The translations under genes and the position numbers were made by a program. From positions 1 to 64,000 of the forward strand of contig CALYAD010000012.1 of the NCBI GenBank assembly GCA_944393415.1: a stretch of DNA of 64,000 bases. The letters are read 5' to 3'. The notes under the pieces were generated by a model. That model saw only the letters and a list, made by a program, of their open reading frames with translations, had not been told where the DNA came from and ran no database searches. This document shows positions 23,218 to 32,647 of the stretch, one piece after another (position 1 is the stretch's first letter; each line of letters begins with the position of its first letter). The stretch is from an uncultured Clostridia bacterium. GTDB taxonomy: Bacteria; Bacillota; Clostridia; Oscillospirales; CAG-272.

Positions 23218-23706
23218 TCAGAGTTGATTTACATAGCGCAGCTCAGTAAGTTCCTCCCCGCCTATATTTATTACCGACGTATCTCCGTTAAAAAAGAAAC
23301 CCATAGCCTTATAAAAAGCTCTCGCTCTGTGATTTTCCTCAAGTACCCATAAATAGATTTTCTCAAAGCCGTCATTTTTAAGCTGCTCTACATCATGCTC
23401 AAACAAAAGCTTTCCATACCCGTTTCTGAAATATTCGGGAAGCACATACAAAGAGACAATTTCTCCCCAGCCCTTCATATTCCCATCTCTTGCCGGAGAA
23501 ACCGAAGATGCCGCAACATATCTGCCGTTATCTTCAAGTATATAATCTTTATAAACAGCTTCCTTAAATCTGGGCGTCCAGCTCCCGGTTGTGAGTCCGT
23601 CAAGGTATTTTTGCGGAATAATTCCTTTATAGCCGACTTTCCACGATAAAGCGTAAATACGGCTTGCCGCAGACGCAGTTTGCTCTGATACTTTTTCTAT
23701 CTTCAT
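23218..23706 (-). CDS. GNAT-family N-acetyltransferase
   Basis: This 162-aa protein has the GNAT core: IVSLYVLPEYFRNGYGKLLF, with the acetyl-CoA loop R-x-x-G-x-G in the form FRNGYGK, then a late LWVLEENHRARAFYKAMGFF. Substrate unknown. It lies inside the his operon between hisH and hisA with no promoter of its own that I can see, so it is likely co-transcribed. Its link to histidine synthesis is not evident; it may be a passenger gene. Confidence 0.8.
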   Translation of the reverse strand: MKIEKVSEQTASAASRIYALSWKVGYKGIIPQKYLDGLTTGSWTPRFKEAVYKDYILEDNGRYVAASSVSPARDGNMKGWGEIVSLYVLPEYFRNGYGKLLFEHDVEQLKNDGFEKIYLWVLEENHRARAFYKAMGFFFNGDTSVINIGGEELTELRYVNQL

Positions 23707-23735
23707 AGTTCAGTCCGAATATTATACTGCCGCAA

Positions 23736-24119
23736 TCAGGTTTCACCTAAGTAAATATCTACCTGATAATACTTATTATTTACAGCATATTGATAATCAG
23801 GTGAATTTCTGATAAAATCAAAAATATTTTCGTCTATATCCTCATTCCAGACCGTCGTATTGAAAGACGCGTTTTCGGATGAGGGTTTATATAAAACATC
23901 CACGTGCAACTGGTAAAATTCGTCGTCCTCCGACGGACACTGTCTGACCAAAGAAAAGTAAAACAGCTCTTCACCGGTAAAATTATACGTTCCGGTTTCA
24001 AATAAAATCATATCCTCGTCGACAGGCGTCTGACACATTTTTTCAAATATATCAACTATTTCCTCTAATGTCATATCGTCTGTTATCGTATTTTTAAGAT
24101 ATTCAAGCAAATGCTCCAT
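23736..24119 (-). CDS. Hypothetical protein inside the his operon
   Basis: This 127-aa soluble, acidic protein starts MEHLLEYLKNTITDDMTLEE and has a beta-rich second half (FYFSLVRQCPSEDDEFYQLH, NKYYQVDIYLGET). No motif, signal peptide or membrane segment is recognised. An AAAACCTCC-complement (GGAGGTTTTTT) supplies a strong SD. Together with the acetyltransferase it forms a two-gene insertion between hisH and hisA. Confidence 0.65.
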   Translation of the reverse strand: MEHLLEYLKNTITDDMTLEEIVDIFEKMCQTPVDEDMILFETGTYNFTGEELFYFSLVRQCPSEDDEFYQLHVDVLYKPSSENASFNTTVWNEDIDENIFDFIRNSPDYQYAVNNKYYQVDIYLGET

Positions 24120-24152
24120 AAAAAACCTCCGCTTTTTGATAGTATTTTTTTA

Positions 24153-24767
24153 TTAACCTATTTCACAAAAAGCCTTAAGGATATTCAGCCCAACGTTTCC
24201 GCTTTTCTCAGGATGGAACTGACAGCCGTAAACATTTCCGCGCGCTACCGCCGCGGTAAGATGCGCGCCGTACTCTGTCGTTGCTATGACAGAAGCGTCA
24301 CAGTCCGCGGCGTAATACGAATGAACGAAATATACAAAATCCCCGTCGCTGATATATTTAAACAGCGGGCTTTTATCTCCCCTGAACTCAAGCGCGTTCC
24401 AGCCTATATGCGGAATTTTGTACCCGCTTGGGATTACGTCAGATATCGGGCGGATCTCTCCGGGAATAAGTCCCAATCCCTCATGAACTCCGTACTCATA
24501 GCTTCTCTCAAGCAGAAGCTGCATTCCAAGACATATGCCAAGCAGCGGCTTGCCGCCCTCCGCTTCGGATCTGACTGTTTCCGCAAGACCTCCGCGCTTC
24601 AGCTTTTCCGCCGCGTCGCCGAAAGCGCCGACTCCCGGCAGTACTATCTTATCCGCGGTTTTCAGCTTTGATGTATCAGAGGTCACCTCTGCGTCCGCGC
24701 CCACCATCTCAAAAGAGCTTTTAAGCGAAAACAGGTTGCCCACCCCATAATCAACTATAGCTATCAC
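24153..24767 (-). CDS. hisH: Imidazole glycerol phosphate synthase glutaminase subunit
   Basis: This 204-aa class I glutamine amidotransferase has the nucleophile elbow LLGICLGMQLLLERS (Cys), the oxyanion region LPGVGAFGDA, and the His/Glu pair in GCQFHPEKSG. It supplies ammonia to HisF. It begins directly after the hisB stop with no gap. HisF is encoded 1.7 kb downstream, beyond two extra ORFs and hisA. Confidence 0.95.
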   Translation of the reverse strand: MIAIVDYGVGNLFSLKSSFEMVGADAEVTSDTSKLKTADKIVLPGVGAFGDAAEKLKRGGLAETVRSEAEGGKPLLGICLGMQLLLERSYEYGVHEGLGLIPGEIRPISDVIPSGYKIPHIGWNALEFRGDKSPLFKYISDGDFVYFVHSYYAADCDASVIATTEYGAHLTAAVARGNVYGCQFHPEKSGNVGLNILKAFCEIG

Positions 24768-25355
24768 TCAGAGTACTCCTTTCGTTGACGGAACATCCTC
24801 GGAAAACCCGGCATCTATCGCCGCGGCCTGACGCAAGGCTCTCGCCGCGGCTTTAAAGCCGCACTCTATTATATGATGTGAATTTTCCCCGTCAAGCTGC
24901 CTCAGATGCAGTGTACAGCCAGAGGTGCGGGTAAACGCAAGCCAGAATTCTTTTGCCAGCTCAGTATCGAAGTCCCCTACCTTTTCCGTCGGAATATCGA
25001 ATTTATACCCGAGATATCCTCTTCCTGAGATATCGACCGAGGCAAGCACCAGCGCTTCGTCCATCGGTAAAACAACGCTGCCGTACCGGTTTATCCCCTT
25101 TTTATCAGCCAGCGCCTTTGCAAACGCCTGACCGAGACAAATTCCGATATCCTCAGTTGTGTGATGATAATCAACCGCGGTATCACCTTTACAGGAAATA
25201 TCAAGATCGAACCTGCCGTGTTTGGCAAGCAGCGTGAGCATATGGTCAAGAAAACCGCATCCGCTGTTTATTTCAGATATACCTTTTCCGTCTATATTAA
25301 GTCCGAGCTTTATATCCGTCTCGGCAGTACTGCGTTCAATTTTTGCCGTTCTCAT
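24768..25355 (-). CDS. hisB: Imidazoleglycerol-phosphate dehydratase
   Basis: This 195-aa monofunctional HisB has the manganese-binding motifs GFLDHMLTLLAKHGRFDL, DYHHTTEDIGICLGQ and GENSHHIIECGFKA. It dehydrates IGP to imidazole acetol phosphate. It lacks the N-terminal HAD phosphatase domain of the enterobacterial fusion, which agrees with the separate hisK here. Gap to hisC is 3 bp, to hisH none. Confidence 0.95.
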   Translation of the reverse strand: MRTAKIERSTAETDIKLGLNIDGKGISEINSGCGFLDHMLTLLAKHGRFDLDISCKGDTAVDYHHTTEDIGICLGQAFAKALADKKGINRYGSVVLPMDEALVLASVDISGRGYLGYKFDIPTEKVGDFDTELAKEFWLAFTRTSGCTLHLRQLDGENSHHIIECGFKAAARALRQAAAIDAGFSEDVPSTKGVL

Positions 25356-25358
25356 AAA

Positions 25359-26429
25359 TTATAACTCCTCTCTGCCGCCGATTATATCCGCCAGCGCGTC
25401 CCTGAGTATCCGCATTTCTTCAAATGTTCCTATCGTTATACGGTTGTATTCCGCTATCCGCTCGGTCTCAAAATGACGCACAAGTATACCGCGCTGTCTC
25501 AAGGCCAGATAAAGCTCTTTTCCGGATATTTTCGGATGCTTCGCAAAAACAAAGTTGGTTTTTGAATCCGTCAAAATAAAACCGAGTCCGCGAAGCTCTG
25601 CGCTTATATAATCTCTGTTCGTCTGAATTGCCCTGCAGTTTGACGCGGTATATTCTTCATCTTCAAGCATTCCTATACCGGCAGCCATAGTCATCGAGTT
25701 TACATTATACGGATTTGTTGAGTACTTTATGGTATTCAGATCATTTATCAGAGACCTGCATCCGATACCGTAGCCAAGGCGCGCTCCCGCCATAGACCTT
25801 GACTTTGAAAAAGTCTGAGTGACCAGCAGGTTATCATACTTATGTATAAGCGGTACGCAGCTCTCTCCTCCGAAATCCACATAAGCCTCGTCCACTACAA
25901 CCACGTTTTCCGGATTGGATCTGATTATTTCTTCTATCTGTTCCCTGTTCAGCGCTATTGCCGTAGGAGCATTGGGATTTGCAATGAACACCGTTTTGTT
26001 TATTCCGATGTAATCTCCTGTGTCAATTGTGAAATCATCTTTTAAAGGTATTTCCGTATACGGTATTCCGTTCAGCTTCGCAAATACTTTATAAAAACCG
26101 TAGGTTATATCGGCAAAAGCCGCCGGGTGCTTATCGTCGCAGAACGCCATGAAAGCAAAATTGAGTATCTCATCGGATCCGTTGGTCGGAAGTACTTCGT
26201 CACGGTCAATACCGTAACGCGCCGCAAGGGCTTCTTTAAGCGCGGTGCATTCCGGATCGGAATACAGCATCAGCTTTTTTGCCGCCGTCGACGCGGCTCT
26301 GACCGCCTTTTCAGACGGCGGGAACGGGGACTCATTTGTATTTAGCTTGATATACTTCATATCTCTCGGCTGCTCACCCGGAGTGTACGGCACGAGAGCT
26401 TTATATTTTTCGCTGAAAAATCCGCTCAT
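25359..26429 (-). CDS. hisC: Histidinol-phosphate aminotransferase
   Basis: This 356-aa fold-type I PLP enzyme has the N-terminal LNTNESPFPPS motif, the NPNAPT substrate loop, VVVDEAYVDFGG, and the PLP lysine in VTQTFSKSRSMAGARLGYGI. It converts imidazole acetol phosphate to histidinol phosphate using glutamate. Its ATG overlaps the hisD stop by 4 bp. Confidence 0.95.
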   Translation of the reverse strand: MSGFFSEKYKALVPYTPGEQPRDMKYIKLNTNESPFPPSEKAVRAASTAAKKLMLYSDPECTALKEALAARYGIDRDEVLPTNGSDEILNFAFMAFCDDKHPAAFADITYGFYKVFAKLNGIPYTEIPLKDDFTIDTGDYIGINKTVFIANPNAPTAIALNREQIEEIIRSNPENVVVVDEAYVDFGGESCVPLIHKYDNLLVTQTFSKSRSMAGARLGYGIGCRSLINDLNTIKYSTNPYNVNSMTMAAGIGMLEDEEYTASNCRAIQTNRDYISAELRGLGFILTDSKTNFVFAKHPKISGKELYLALRQRGILVRHFETERIAEYNRITIGTFEEMRILRDALADIIGGREEL

Positions 26430-27718
26430 TTCCGCTCAGCATCCTTTCGCTCGGTTCTTATCATCGCGCTTTTCGCGTGAGCAGTAAGTCCCTCTTTTTC
26501 CGCAAAGAAAGCTACGTCTTTGGCTGCCTTTTCCAGTGCCTGCGCTGTATAATAGGTATACTGTGTCTTTTTTATAAAATCGTCTACCGACAGCGGGCTC
26601 GAAAATCTCGCGCTTCCGCCCGTAGGAAGTGTATGGTTCGGTCCGGCAAAATAGTCGCCGAGTGCTTCCGGACAGTTTCTTCCCATAAATACCGAACCTG
26701 CATGACGTATCTTATCAAGATAATCAAACGGGTTGTCAAGGCAAAGCTCCAGATGCTCCGGCGCTATATCGTTTGAAATTTCTACCGCCGTAAGTATATC
26801 CGGAGATACGATTATTTTGCCGTTATTGTCAATAGACGCTCTGGCTATTTCGGCGCGCAGAAGCAGCGGTATCTGTTTTTCAAGCTCGTCTCTTACCGCG
26901 TATGCAAGCTCTTCGGAATCGGTAACCAGCACCGCGCTCGCCATTTTGTCATGCTCTGCCTGTGAAAGCAAATCGGCCGCCGCGACCGCCGGATCGCTCT
27001 TTCCGTCCGCAATTATAAGTATCTCGCTCGGTCCGGCTATCATATCTATTGAAACCACACCGAAAACCTGCTTTTTTGCTTCCGCCACAAATGCATTCCC
27101 CGGACCTACTATCTTATCCACCTTAGGAACGCTTTCGGTACCGTACGCAAGCGCTGCGACAGCCTGAGCTCCGCCAACTTTGAATATCCTGTCGATACCG
27201 GCTGTTTTTGCCGCCGCAAGTATCACCGGGCTTACCTTGCCGTCCTTACCGGGAGGAGTGACCATAACCACCTCGCGGCAGCCCGCTATCTTTGCCGGAA
27301 TAGCGTCCATAAGCACAGTGGAAGGATACGCCGCGGTTCCGCCGGGGACGTACAGCCCGGCTCTGTCTACCGGGATTATTTTCTGCCCTATCACTATGCC
27401 GTCGCTGTTATTGATAATAAAGCTGTTTCTCACCTGTTTTTCATGGAAAGCCTTAATATTTGACGCCGCTTTTTTAAGTACATCTATAAACTGCGGTTCG
27501 ACTGAATTTACCGCTTCTTCTATTTCTGTTTCCGAGACAAGCAGACCGGCAAGCCTTACCCGGTCAAATTTTTCCGTGTATTCTATAAGTGCCCTGTCTC
27601 CGTTTTCTCTGACGTTTTTTATTATTTCGGAAACTGTAGCTTCAACGTTTACCGCGGGAACCGAACGCGCGAATATCTCGCTGTTATCCACTTCACCGTA
27701 TCTGAGTATCTTTATCAT
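26426..27718 (-). CDS. hisD: Histidinol dehydrogenase
   Basis: This 430-aa zinc enzyme has the signature LSQAEHDKMASAVLVT (zinc ligands Gln and His), IDMIAGPSEILIIAD, and the C-terminal GPNHTLPTGGSARFSSPLSV. It oxidises histidinol to histidine in two NAD-dependent steps. It sits 28 bp after hisG and overlaps hisC. Length is typical. Confidence 0.95.
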   Translation of the reverse strand: MIKILRYGEVDNSEIFARSVPAVNVEATVSEIIKNVRENGDRALIEYTEKFDRVRLAGLLVSETEIEEAVNSVEPQFIDVLKKAASNIKAFHEKQVRNSFIINNSDGIVIGQKIIPVDRAGLYVPGGTAAYPSTVLMDAIPAKIAGCREVVMVTPPGKDGKVSPVILAAAKTAGIDRIFKVGGAQAVAALAYGTESVPKVDKIVGPGNAFVAEAKKQVFGVVSIDMIAGPSEILIIADGKSDPAVAAADLLSQAEHDKMASAVLVTDSEELAYAVRDELEKQIPLLLRAEIARASIDNNGKIIVSPDILTAVEISNDIAPEHLELCLDNPFDYLDKIRHAGSVFMGRNCPEALGDYFAGPNHTLPTGGSARFSSPLSVDDFIKKTQYTYYTAQALEKAAKDVAFFAEKEGLTAHAKSAMIRTERKDAERK

Positions 27719-27746
27719 GCCGTTTAAATCCTTTCAGGGTATTAAT

Positions 27747-28388
27747 TCAAGGCTTTTCGCTTATTTGCTCCGCGATGCTTTCTTTTATCCGTTCAATGAT
27801 CTGTCCTTTGAATTTGAAGCTTGCCTTGTTGGCAATAAGTCTTGCGCTTATCGGCACTATCGTTTCTATAACCTCAAGATCGTTTTCTTTAAGTGTAGTA
27901 CCGGTTTCAACAATATCAACTATAACATCCGACAATCCGAGTATCGGCGCAAGCTCGATTGAACCGTTAAGATGTATGATATCTATATCGCGTCCAAGAG
28001 AGGCGTAATAATTCCTTGCTATATTTGTGAATTTGGTCGCAACCTTCAGCGTTCTTGCCGGATCGTCGCGAAAGCCGGATTTCGCCGCCACCGCCATGAG
28101 GCATTTACCGGTATTAAGGTCGAGAAGCTCATATATGTCAGGGTTATATTCAAGCAGTATATCCTTACCGGCAACACCGATATCCGCCGCGCCGCGCTCA
28201 ACGTATATCGCCACGTCCGATGGCTTTACCCAAAAATAACGCACTCCGCGCTCCGGATTTTCAAATATAAGCTTACGGCTGTTTTCCATTACCGCATGAC
28301 ATTCATAGCCCGCCTTTTCAAACATTGAGTAAACCTTTTCCCCGAGCCTTCCTTTAGGAAGCGCCACATTAAGCATTGTCATCAGCAA
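27747..28388 (-). CDS. hisG: ATP phosphoribosyltransferase, short form catalytic subunit
   Basis: At 213 aa this is the short HisG, lacking the C-terminal ACT-like histidine-binding domain. It has VALPKGRLGE, a substrate region RGAADIGVAGKDILLEYNPD, and the PRPP loop VDIVETGTTLKENDLEV. Short HisG works and is feedback-inhibited only with HisZ, which is encoded directly upstream with a 20-bp overlap. First committed step of histidine synthesis. Confidence 0.95.
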   Translation of the reverse strand: MLMTMLNVALPKGRLGEKVYSMFEKAGYECHAVMENSRKLIFENPERGVRYFWVKPSDVAIYVERGAADIGVAGKDILLEYNPDIYELLDLNTGKCLMAVAAKSGFRDDPARTLKVATKFTNIARNYYASLGRDIDIIHLNGSIELAPILGLSDVIVDIVETGTTLKENDLEVIETIVPISARLIANKASFKFKGQIIERIKESIAEQISEKP

Positions 28389-29496
28389 TTTCCGCCTCCG
28401 TTCCGTTCATACGCATAAGGCGCCTGTATCTTAGTTTTTGCGGCACCGTTCTCTGCGCGCTGACACTGATACCCTTTTCCGTAAACGCGCGCACTGTCCT
28501 ATTCAAAGCGGCAACGTCGGTTTTCTCATCATAAAGAAGCACCGCGTCGACATCAAACTCCCCTTGTCTGACCGATAACTCATCCAGGAGATCAAGATAC
28601 ACCGCAAAACCTATCGCGCCCGATTTTTTCCCCATTCTGTGCATGAGATTATCATACTGACCTCCGGAAAGTACGCTTGCAGGTATTCCGCTTGCGAAGC
28701 CCTTGAATACTATACCGTTATAGTAATTCATATCGTTTATAACGGAAAAGTCTATCCTGATTTTATCCACAGGAACCGTTCCGTCAATAGATGATACTAT
28801 ATCCGACAGCTCGTACAAATATTTTTTAACGTTATCGTCCGGAAGTATATCATTAAGCTTTTTTATTACCTCCGATGGTTTCCCATAGGTATTGACAAGC
28901 AGCTTTAAAAGCTCCGTGTTTTGTTTATCGGCTTTTTCACGCAGGCAGATATCGTTTATACCGTGCTGATTTTTTTCTCCGATACAAACAAGAAGCTCCG
29001 ACCTTGAAGCTTCCGAAAGCTCAAGTCTGTCAATCAGCGCGGAAACCAATCCTAAGTGCGAAATATCAAGCACGTAATCCTCCGCTATCAGCGACAGGCT
29101 TTCGAGAGCAAGAATTATAACCTCGCATATCCTGTATTTGTCTATTTCTCCGATACATTCAAGACCGACCTGCATGATCTCCTTATAGTCATAATTATCC
29201 TTCGACATTCTGTATACATTTTCGTTATAGTATACCTTAAGTAAATCACCGGCGGTATCTCTGCTGTTTTTAACTATAGAAAGGGTAACGTCCGGCTTTA
29301 ACGCCATAAGCTTACCCATGGCATTGGTGAAAGTAATTATATTTTCCGATACAAGGAAATTCTTGTTTTTTGCATATAGCTCATATTCTTCGAATTTGCT
29401 CATTTTAAAATGAGTATAACCATAGCTCTGATAGAGCGAGCGGAGACTGAACACAGCCTTCTCGTCGTTTTTCAGTACATTGTCACCTATAAACAT
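28369..29496 (-). CDS. hisZ: ATP phosphoribosyltransferase regulatory subunit
   Basis: This 375-aa class II tRNA-synthetase-like protein is related to HisRS but lacks the anticodon-binding domain and the intact catalytic motifs. It keeps RSLYQSYGYTHFKMSKFEEY, the motif-2 like LMALKPDVTLSIVKN, and GGQYDNLMHRMGKKSGAIGF. HisZ binds histidine and controls short HisG. It is the first structural gene of the operon, 63 bp after the TrpR-like regulator gene. Confidence 0.9.
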   Translation of the reverse strand: MFIGDNVLKNDEKAVFSLRSLYQSYGYTHFKMSKFEEYELYAKNKNFLVSENIITFTNAMGKLMALKPDVTLSIVKNSRDTAGDLLKVYYNENVYRMSKDNYDYKEIMQVGLECIGEIDKYRICEVIILALESLSLIAEDYVLDISHLGLVSALIDRLELSEASRSELLVCIGEKNQHGINDICLREKADKQNTELLKLLVNTYGKPSEVIKKLNDILPDDNVKKYLYELSDIVSSIDGTVPVDKIRIDFSVINDMNYYNGIVFKGFASGIPASVLSGGQYDNLMHRMGKKSGAIGFAVYLDLLDELSVRQGEFDVDAVLLYDEKTDVAALNRTVRAFTEKGISVSAQRTVPQKLRYRRLMRMNGTEAEIADDNA

Positions 29497-29559
29497 ATAG
29501 ATAATTCCATTCCTTTTATTTAGGTATATCTGTCCGCCGTCGGATAATGAGGCAAAATA

Positions 29560-29859
29560 TCATAATTTTCCGTCGTTCTTTTTTGCCTTGGAAAGAACGT
29601 TTCTGTAACCTCCGCTTCCGTACACAAGGCACTTGTTGACCCTTGATATCGTCGCAGTGCTTGCTCCGGTCTCCCTTGAAATTTCCTGATAGTTTTTCCC
29701 GCTATCCAGCATTTCCGCGACCGAGAGTCTCTGAGCCATATCCTGTATTTCCTTTATTGTACATATATCTTCAAAAAAAGCTTCGCATTCCTTTTCGTTT
29801 TCAAGATAAAGCACCATTCGGTACAGCCGTTCAAGGGCTTTTGAATGAATTTTTTCCAT
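29560..29859 (-). CDS. TrpR-like (YerC/YecD) regulator, probable his regulator
   Basis: This 99-aa protein has the Trp-repressor-like helical fold of YerC/YecD proteins, with the helix-turn-helix MLDSGKNYQEISRETGASTA then TISRVNKCL. Such regulators are associated with histidine genes in several Firmicutes. It is the first gene of the his operon, between the promoter at 29963-29991 and hisZ, so autoregulation and control of the whole operon by histidine is the simple model. I see no T-box leader here, which fits repressor control. The effector is inferred. Confidence 0.75.
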   Translation of the reverse strand: MEKIHSKALERLYRMVLYLENEKECEAFFEDICTIKEIQDMAQRLSVAEMLDSGKNYQEISRETGASTATISRVNKCLVYGSGGYRNVLSKAKKNDGKL

Positions 29860-29962
29860 TTCAAGACCATATCTGTTGCATAAGCAAAAGACGCTACCTT
29901 TCTTCAGGAATTTTTTATAATCAATCCTCCGCGTAAATACTTTTACACGTTACCCAGCTAAC

Positions 29963-29991
29963 ATTTTAACACGCTAAATCGCTAAAGTCAA
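29963..29991 (-). promoter_or_regulatory. his operon promoter with repeated GCTAA motifs
   Basis: On the minus strand TTGACT (29986-29991), 17 bp, TAAAAT (29963-29968). Plus-strand GCTAA appears three times across it (from about 29957, 29973 and 29981), which would suit operator half-sites for the TrpR-like protein. The operator role is inference. Confidence 0.55.
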
Positions 29992-30030
29992 TAAAAATCC
30001 ATATAGTTTACAAATTATTATCATTTACTC

Positions 30031-30076
30031 CAAAAATTAAACCGGCTTTGCTGCAGTTTACGCAAATAAGCCGGTT
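30031..30076 (-). terminator. Terminator of the pyrimidine operon
   Basis: On the minus strand AACCGGCTT and AAAGCCGGTT form a GC-rich stem followed by TAATTTTT. It lies directly after the pyrBI stop. Confidence 0.7.
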
Positions 30077-30083
30077 AGAGAAA

Positions 30084-31172
30084 TCAAAGCGTCGCTTTTC
30101 CCTCACAGTAGATACATCTGTATATTCCGTTTTCGGTCGCTCTGAATATCTGATCAAGCTCCCGCTCTTCTGAGCAGATACATCTCGGATTTGAGCATTT
30201 AAGCTTGTTGACGATAAATCCGTCTCCGCTGTAATCAGGAATTTCCCGCTTTTTATCCTTTGCTGTTTCAAGAAGATACAGTATGAGTGCCATCCGCATC
30301 AGTTTACCGTTATAAACCTGCTTGAAATAACATGCTCTCGGGTCTTCGTCAACCTTTACGCTAATCTCGTTAACCCGCGGAAGCGGATGAAGTATCGACA
30401 TATCCGGCTTAGCGTTTTTCAGCTTGTCCAGGGTAAGTATGTAGCTGTCCTTAAGCCTCTCATACTGCCGTAAATCCGTAAAACGCTCTCTTTGTACTCT
30501 GGTCATGTAAAGAATATCAAGTTCCGGCATAGCCTCGTCAAGCGACAGGGTCTGTCTATAGCTCATACCGTTCTTCTCTATTATCTCATTTTTCACATAG
30601 CCGGGAAGCTTAAGCTCATCCGGCGAAATAAGCACAAGCTTTATGCCGCTGTACCTCGAGAGAGCAGCGATAAGAGAATGTACCGTCCTTCCGTATTTAA
30701 GATCGCCGCAAAATCCGACGGTAAGCTCCGATAGCCTGCCTTTTTCACGGTAGATCGTCAATATATCCGCCAGAGTCTGTGTGGGATGGCAATGCCCCCC
30801 GTCGCCTGCGTTGATCACCGGTATTCCCGCGCTTCGCGAAGCCACAAGAGGCGCGCCTTCTTTTGGGTGCCGCATCGCGATAATATCGGCATAAGCCGTA
30901 ATTACCTTTGCAGTATCCGAAACGCTTTCTCCTTTTGAAGCAGACGAGGAGCTCGCCTCCGAAAAGCCTATCGCGTTTCCCCCCAGCTCCAGCATAGCCG
31001 CCTCGAAGCTGAGACGGGTCCTTGTTGACGGCTCAAAAAACAGCGTGGCTATTTTTTTACCTCTGCACCTGTCCGCGTACATAGCGGGATTCGCCGCGAT
31101 ATCACACGCGGTTTTTATCAGAGAATCTATCTCGGACTTTGACAGATCCAGAATATCTATTACACTTTTCAT
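30084..31172 (-). CDS. pyrB: Aspartate carbamoyltransferase, catalytic chain fused to regulatory zinc domain
   Basis: Residues 1 to about 305 are a full PyrB: carbamoyl-phosphate loop [31 protein letters not shown], and [11 protein letters not shown]-terminal 50-residue segment has [20 protein letters not shown] ... YRCIYCEGK, the four-cysteine zinc domain normally found at the C-terminus of PyrI. The allosteric N-terminal domain of PyrI is missing, so this is a PyrB-(PyrI zinc) fusion of 362 aa, known from some clostridia and Thermotoga. It makes carbamoyl aspartate and is the last gene of the operon. Confidence 0.9.
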   Translation of the reverse strand: MKSVIDILDLSKSEIDSLIKTACDIAANPAMYADRCRGKKIATLFFEPSTRTRLSFEAAMLELGGNAIGFSEASSSSASKGESVSDTAKVITAYADIIAMRHPKEGAPLVASRSAGIPVINAGDGGHCHPTQTLADILTIYREKGRLSELTVGFCGDLKYGRTVHSLIAALSRYSGIKLVLISPDELKLPGYVKNEIIEKNGMSYRQTLSLDEAMPELDILYMTRVQRERFTDLRQYERLKDSYILTLDKLKNAKPDMSILHPLPRVNEISVKVDEDPRACYFKQVYNGKLMRMALILYLLETAKDKKREIPDYSGDGFIVNKLKCSNPRCICSEERELDQIFRATENGIYRCIYCEGKATL

Positions 31173-31226
31173 TTAGGACGCTCCTCTTCTTTATTACGGC
31201 GTTGCTTAATTTTAATCTGTTATTTA

Positions 31227-31859
31227 TTATTTTGATATCCAGCTTTCGTCTGACGGATTATCTCTGAACGCCAAAAGACGCTTAACGTCCTCCGGCTTTA
31301 TATAACCTTCCTCGGCTGCAAGCTGCGCTATAACGTCGAAATCGGTAAGAGATATATTTTTCACACCCGCTTCGGCGAGTCTGTCAAGTCCCTTTTTCAT
31401 ACCGTAAGTAAAAATACTGACAATTCCGAGTACCTCTGCGCCAGCCTCTCTGAGCGCTTCCACCACCTCAATAACGCTTCCTCCGGTGGAAATAAGGTCC
31501 TCAACCACGACGACCTTCTGGCCGGGCTCAAGCTTGCCCTCGATACGGTTCTGCCTTCCGTGGTCCTTAGCTCCGGAACGCACGTATCCCATCGGCATTC
31601 CGAGTATATGCGCGGTAATAGCCGCGTGCGCGATACCTGCCGTGGAAGTCCCCATCAGCACCTCCGCGTCAGGATAATTCGCTTTTATAAGCTCCGCAAG
31701 GCCGTTTTCAATATCGTTTCTTACCTCCGGCGCAGTCAGTGTGAGACGGTTATCGCAGTACACCGGGCTTTTAATTCCGCTCGCCCAGATAAACGGTTCC
31801 TCCGGGCGGAAAAACACCGCTTTGATGGACAGCAGATCCTTTGCTATTTTCTTTTTCAT
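31227..31859 (-). CDS. pyrE: Orotate phosphoribosyltransferase
   Basis: This 210-aa type I PRTase has the PRPP motif KVVVVEDLISTGGSVIEVVE and the lysine-rich flexible loop region RSGAKDHGRQNRIEG. It adds ribose phosphate to orotate, giving OMP for PyrF. It lies 30 bp downstream of pyrF and 54 bp upstream of pyrB. Confidence 0.95.
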   Translation of the reverse strand: MKKKIAKDLLSIKAVFFRPEEPFIWASGIKSPVYCDNRLTLTAPEVRNDIENGLAELIKANYPDAEVLMGTSTAGIAHAAITAHILGMPMGYVRSGAKDHGRQNRIEGKLEPGQKVVVVEDLISTGGSVIEVVEALREAGAEVLGIVSIFTYGMKKGLDRLAEAGVKNISLTDFDVIAQLAAEEGYIKPEDVKRLLAFRDNPSDESWISK

Positions 31860-31889
31860 AAAATTCGTTTCCTTTCATTTATCCGAGTA

Positions 31890-32600
31890 TCAGTCGACAA
31901 ATTCAGCGACGCATCTCTCATATGCCTTTACAGGGTCCTGAGAAGCGGTTATAGGTCTGCCCACTACAATATAGTCCGAACCTATATTTTTTGCCTGCTT
32001 GGGAGTCATGACCCGTTTCTGGTCGCCTAACTCTCCGTCCGCGAAACGTACGCCCGGCGTGACCGTTAAAAACTTACTTCCGCATACCTTATGCACCTCA
32101 GCCGCTTCAAGCGGAGAGCATACCACGCCGTCAAGTCCCGCTATTTTCGCGTTATGTGCGTAATGCATTACCACTTCCGTCAGCGGTTTATCAATAAGCA
32201 GCTCACGTTTCATTCTTTCTTCATCGGTAGAGGTAAGCTGTGTGACGGCGATAAGAAGAGGTCTCGTACCGTCCTCTCTCGTAAGCCCTTCAAGCGCCGC
32301 CTCCATCATGGAAATCGTTCCGGCGGCGTGAAGATTACACATATCCACGTCCAGCTTTGACAGCACCGCCATTGATTTTTTTACGGTATTCGGTATATCA
32401 TGGAGCTTAAGGTCAAGAAATATCCTGTGTCCCAGCTCCTTTATTTTTTTTACTATCTGAGGCCCCTCCGCGTAGTAAAGCTCCATCCCGATCTTTACAA
32501 ACGGTTTTCTGCCTTTGAACAGCGAAAGAAAATCGAAAGTTTTCTCCGCGCTGTCAAAATCGCATGCGATTATAACATCCTTTCCCATAACTCTGACCAT
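31890..32600 (-). CDS. pyrF: Orotidine 5'-phosphate decarboxylase
   Basis: This 236-aa barrel has the catalytic D-x-K-x-x-D motif in FLDLKLHDIPNTVKKS, the N-terminal IIACDFDSAEKT and the phosphate loop DYIVVGRPIT. It converts OMP to UMP. The start may be the in-frame ATG four codons later (MGKDVIIACDF); the AAAGGG SD is 2 nt before the first and about 14 nt before the second, so neither is ideal. Standard group I length. Confidence 0.95.
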   Translation of the reverse strand: MVRVMGKDVIIACDFDSAEKTFDFLSLFKGRKPFVKIGMELYYAEGPQIVKKIKELGHRIFLDLKLHDIPNTVKKSMAVLSKLDVDMCNLHAAGTISMMEAALEGLTREDGTRPLLIAVTQLTSTDEERMKRELLIDKPLTEVVMHYAHNAKIAGLDGVVCSPLEAAEVHKVCGSKFLTVTPGVRFADGELGDQKRVMTPKQAKNIGSDYIVVGRPITASQDPVKAYERCVAEFVD

Positions 32601-32647
32601 GACCCTTTCTATCTGTATTTTTTAATATTCGGTTTATGCGGACAGGG

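Noticed and set aside
29497-29559. T-box or histidine leader peptide before hisZ
   Set aside because: The gap is only 63 bp and the yerC upstream region shows neither a T-box core nor a run of His codons.
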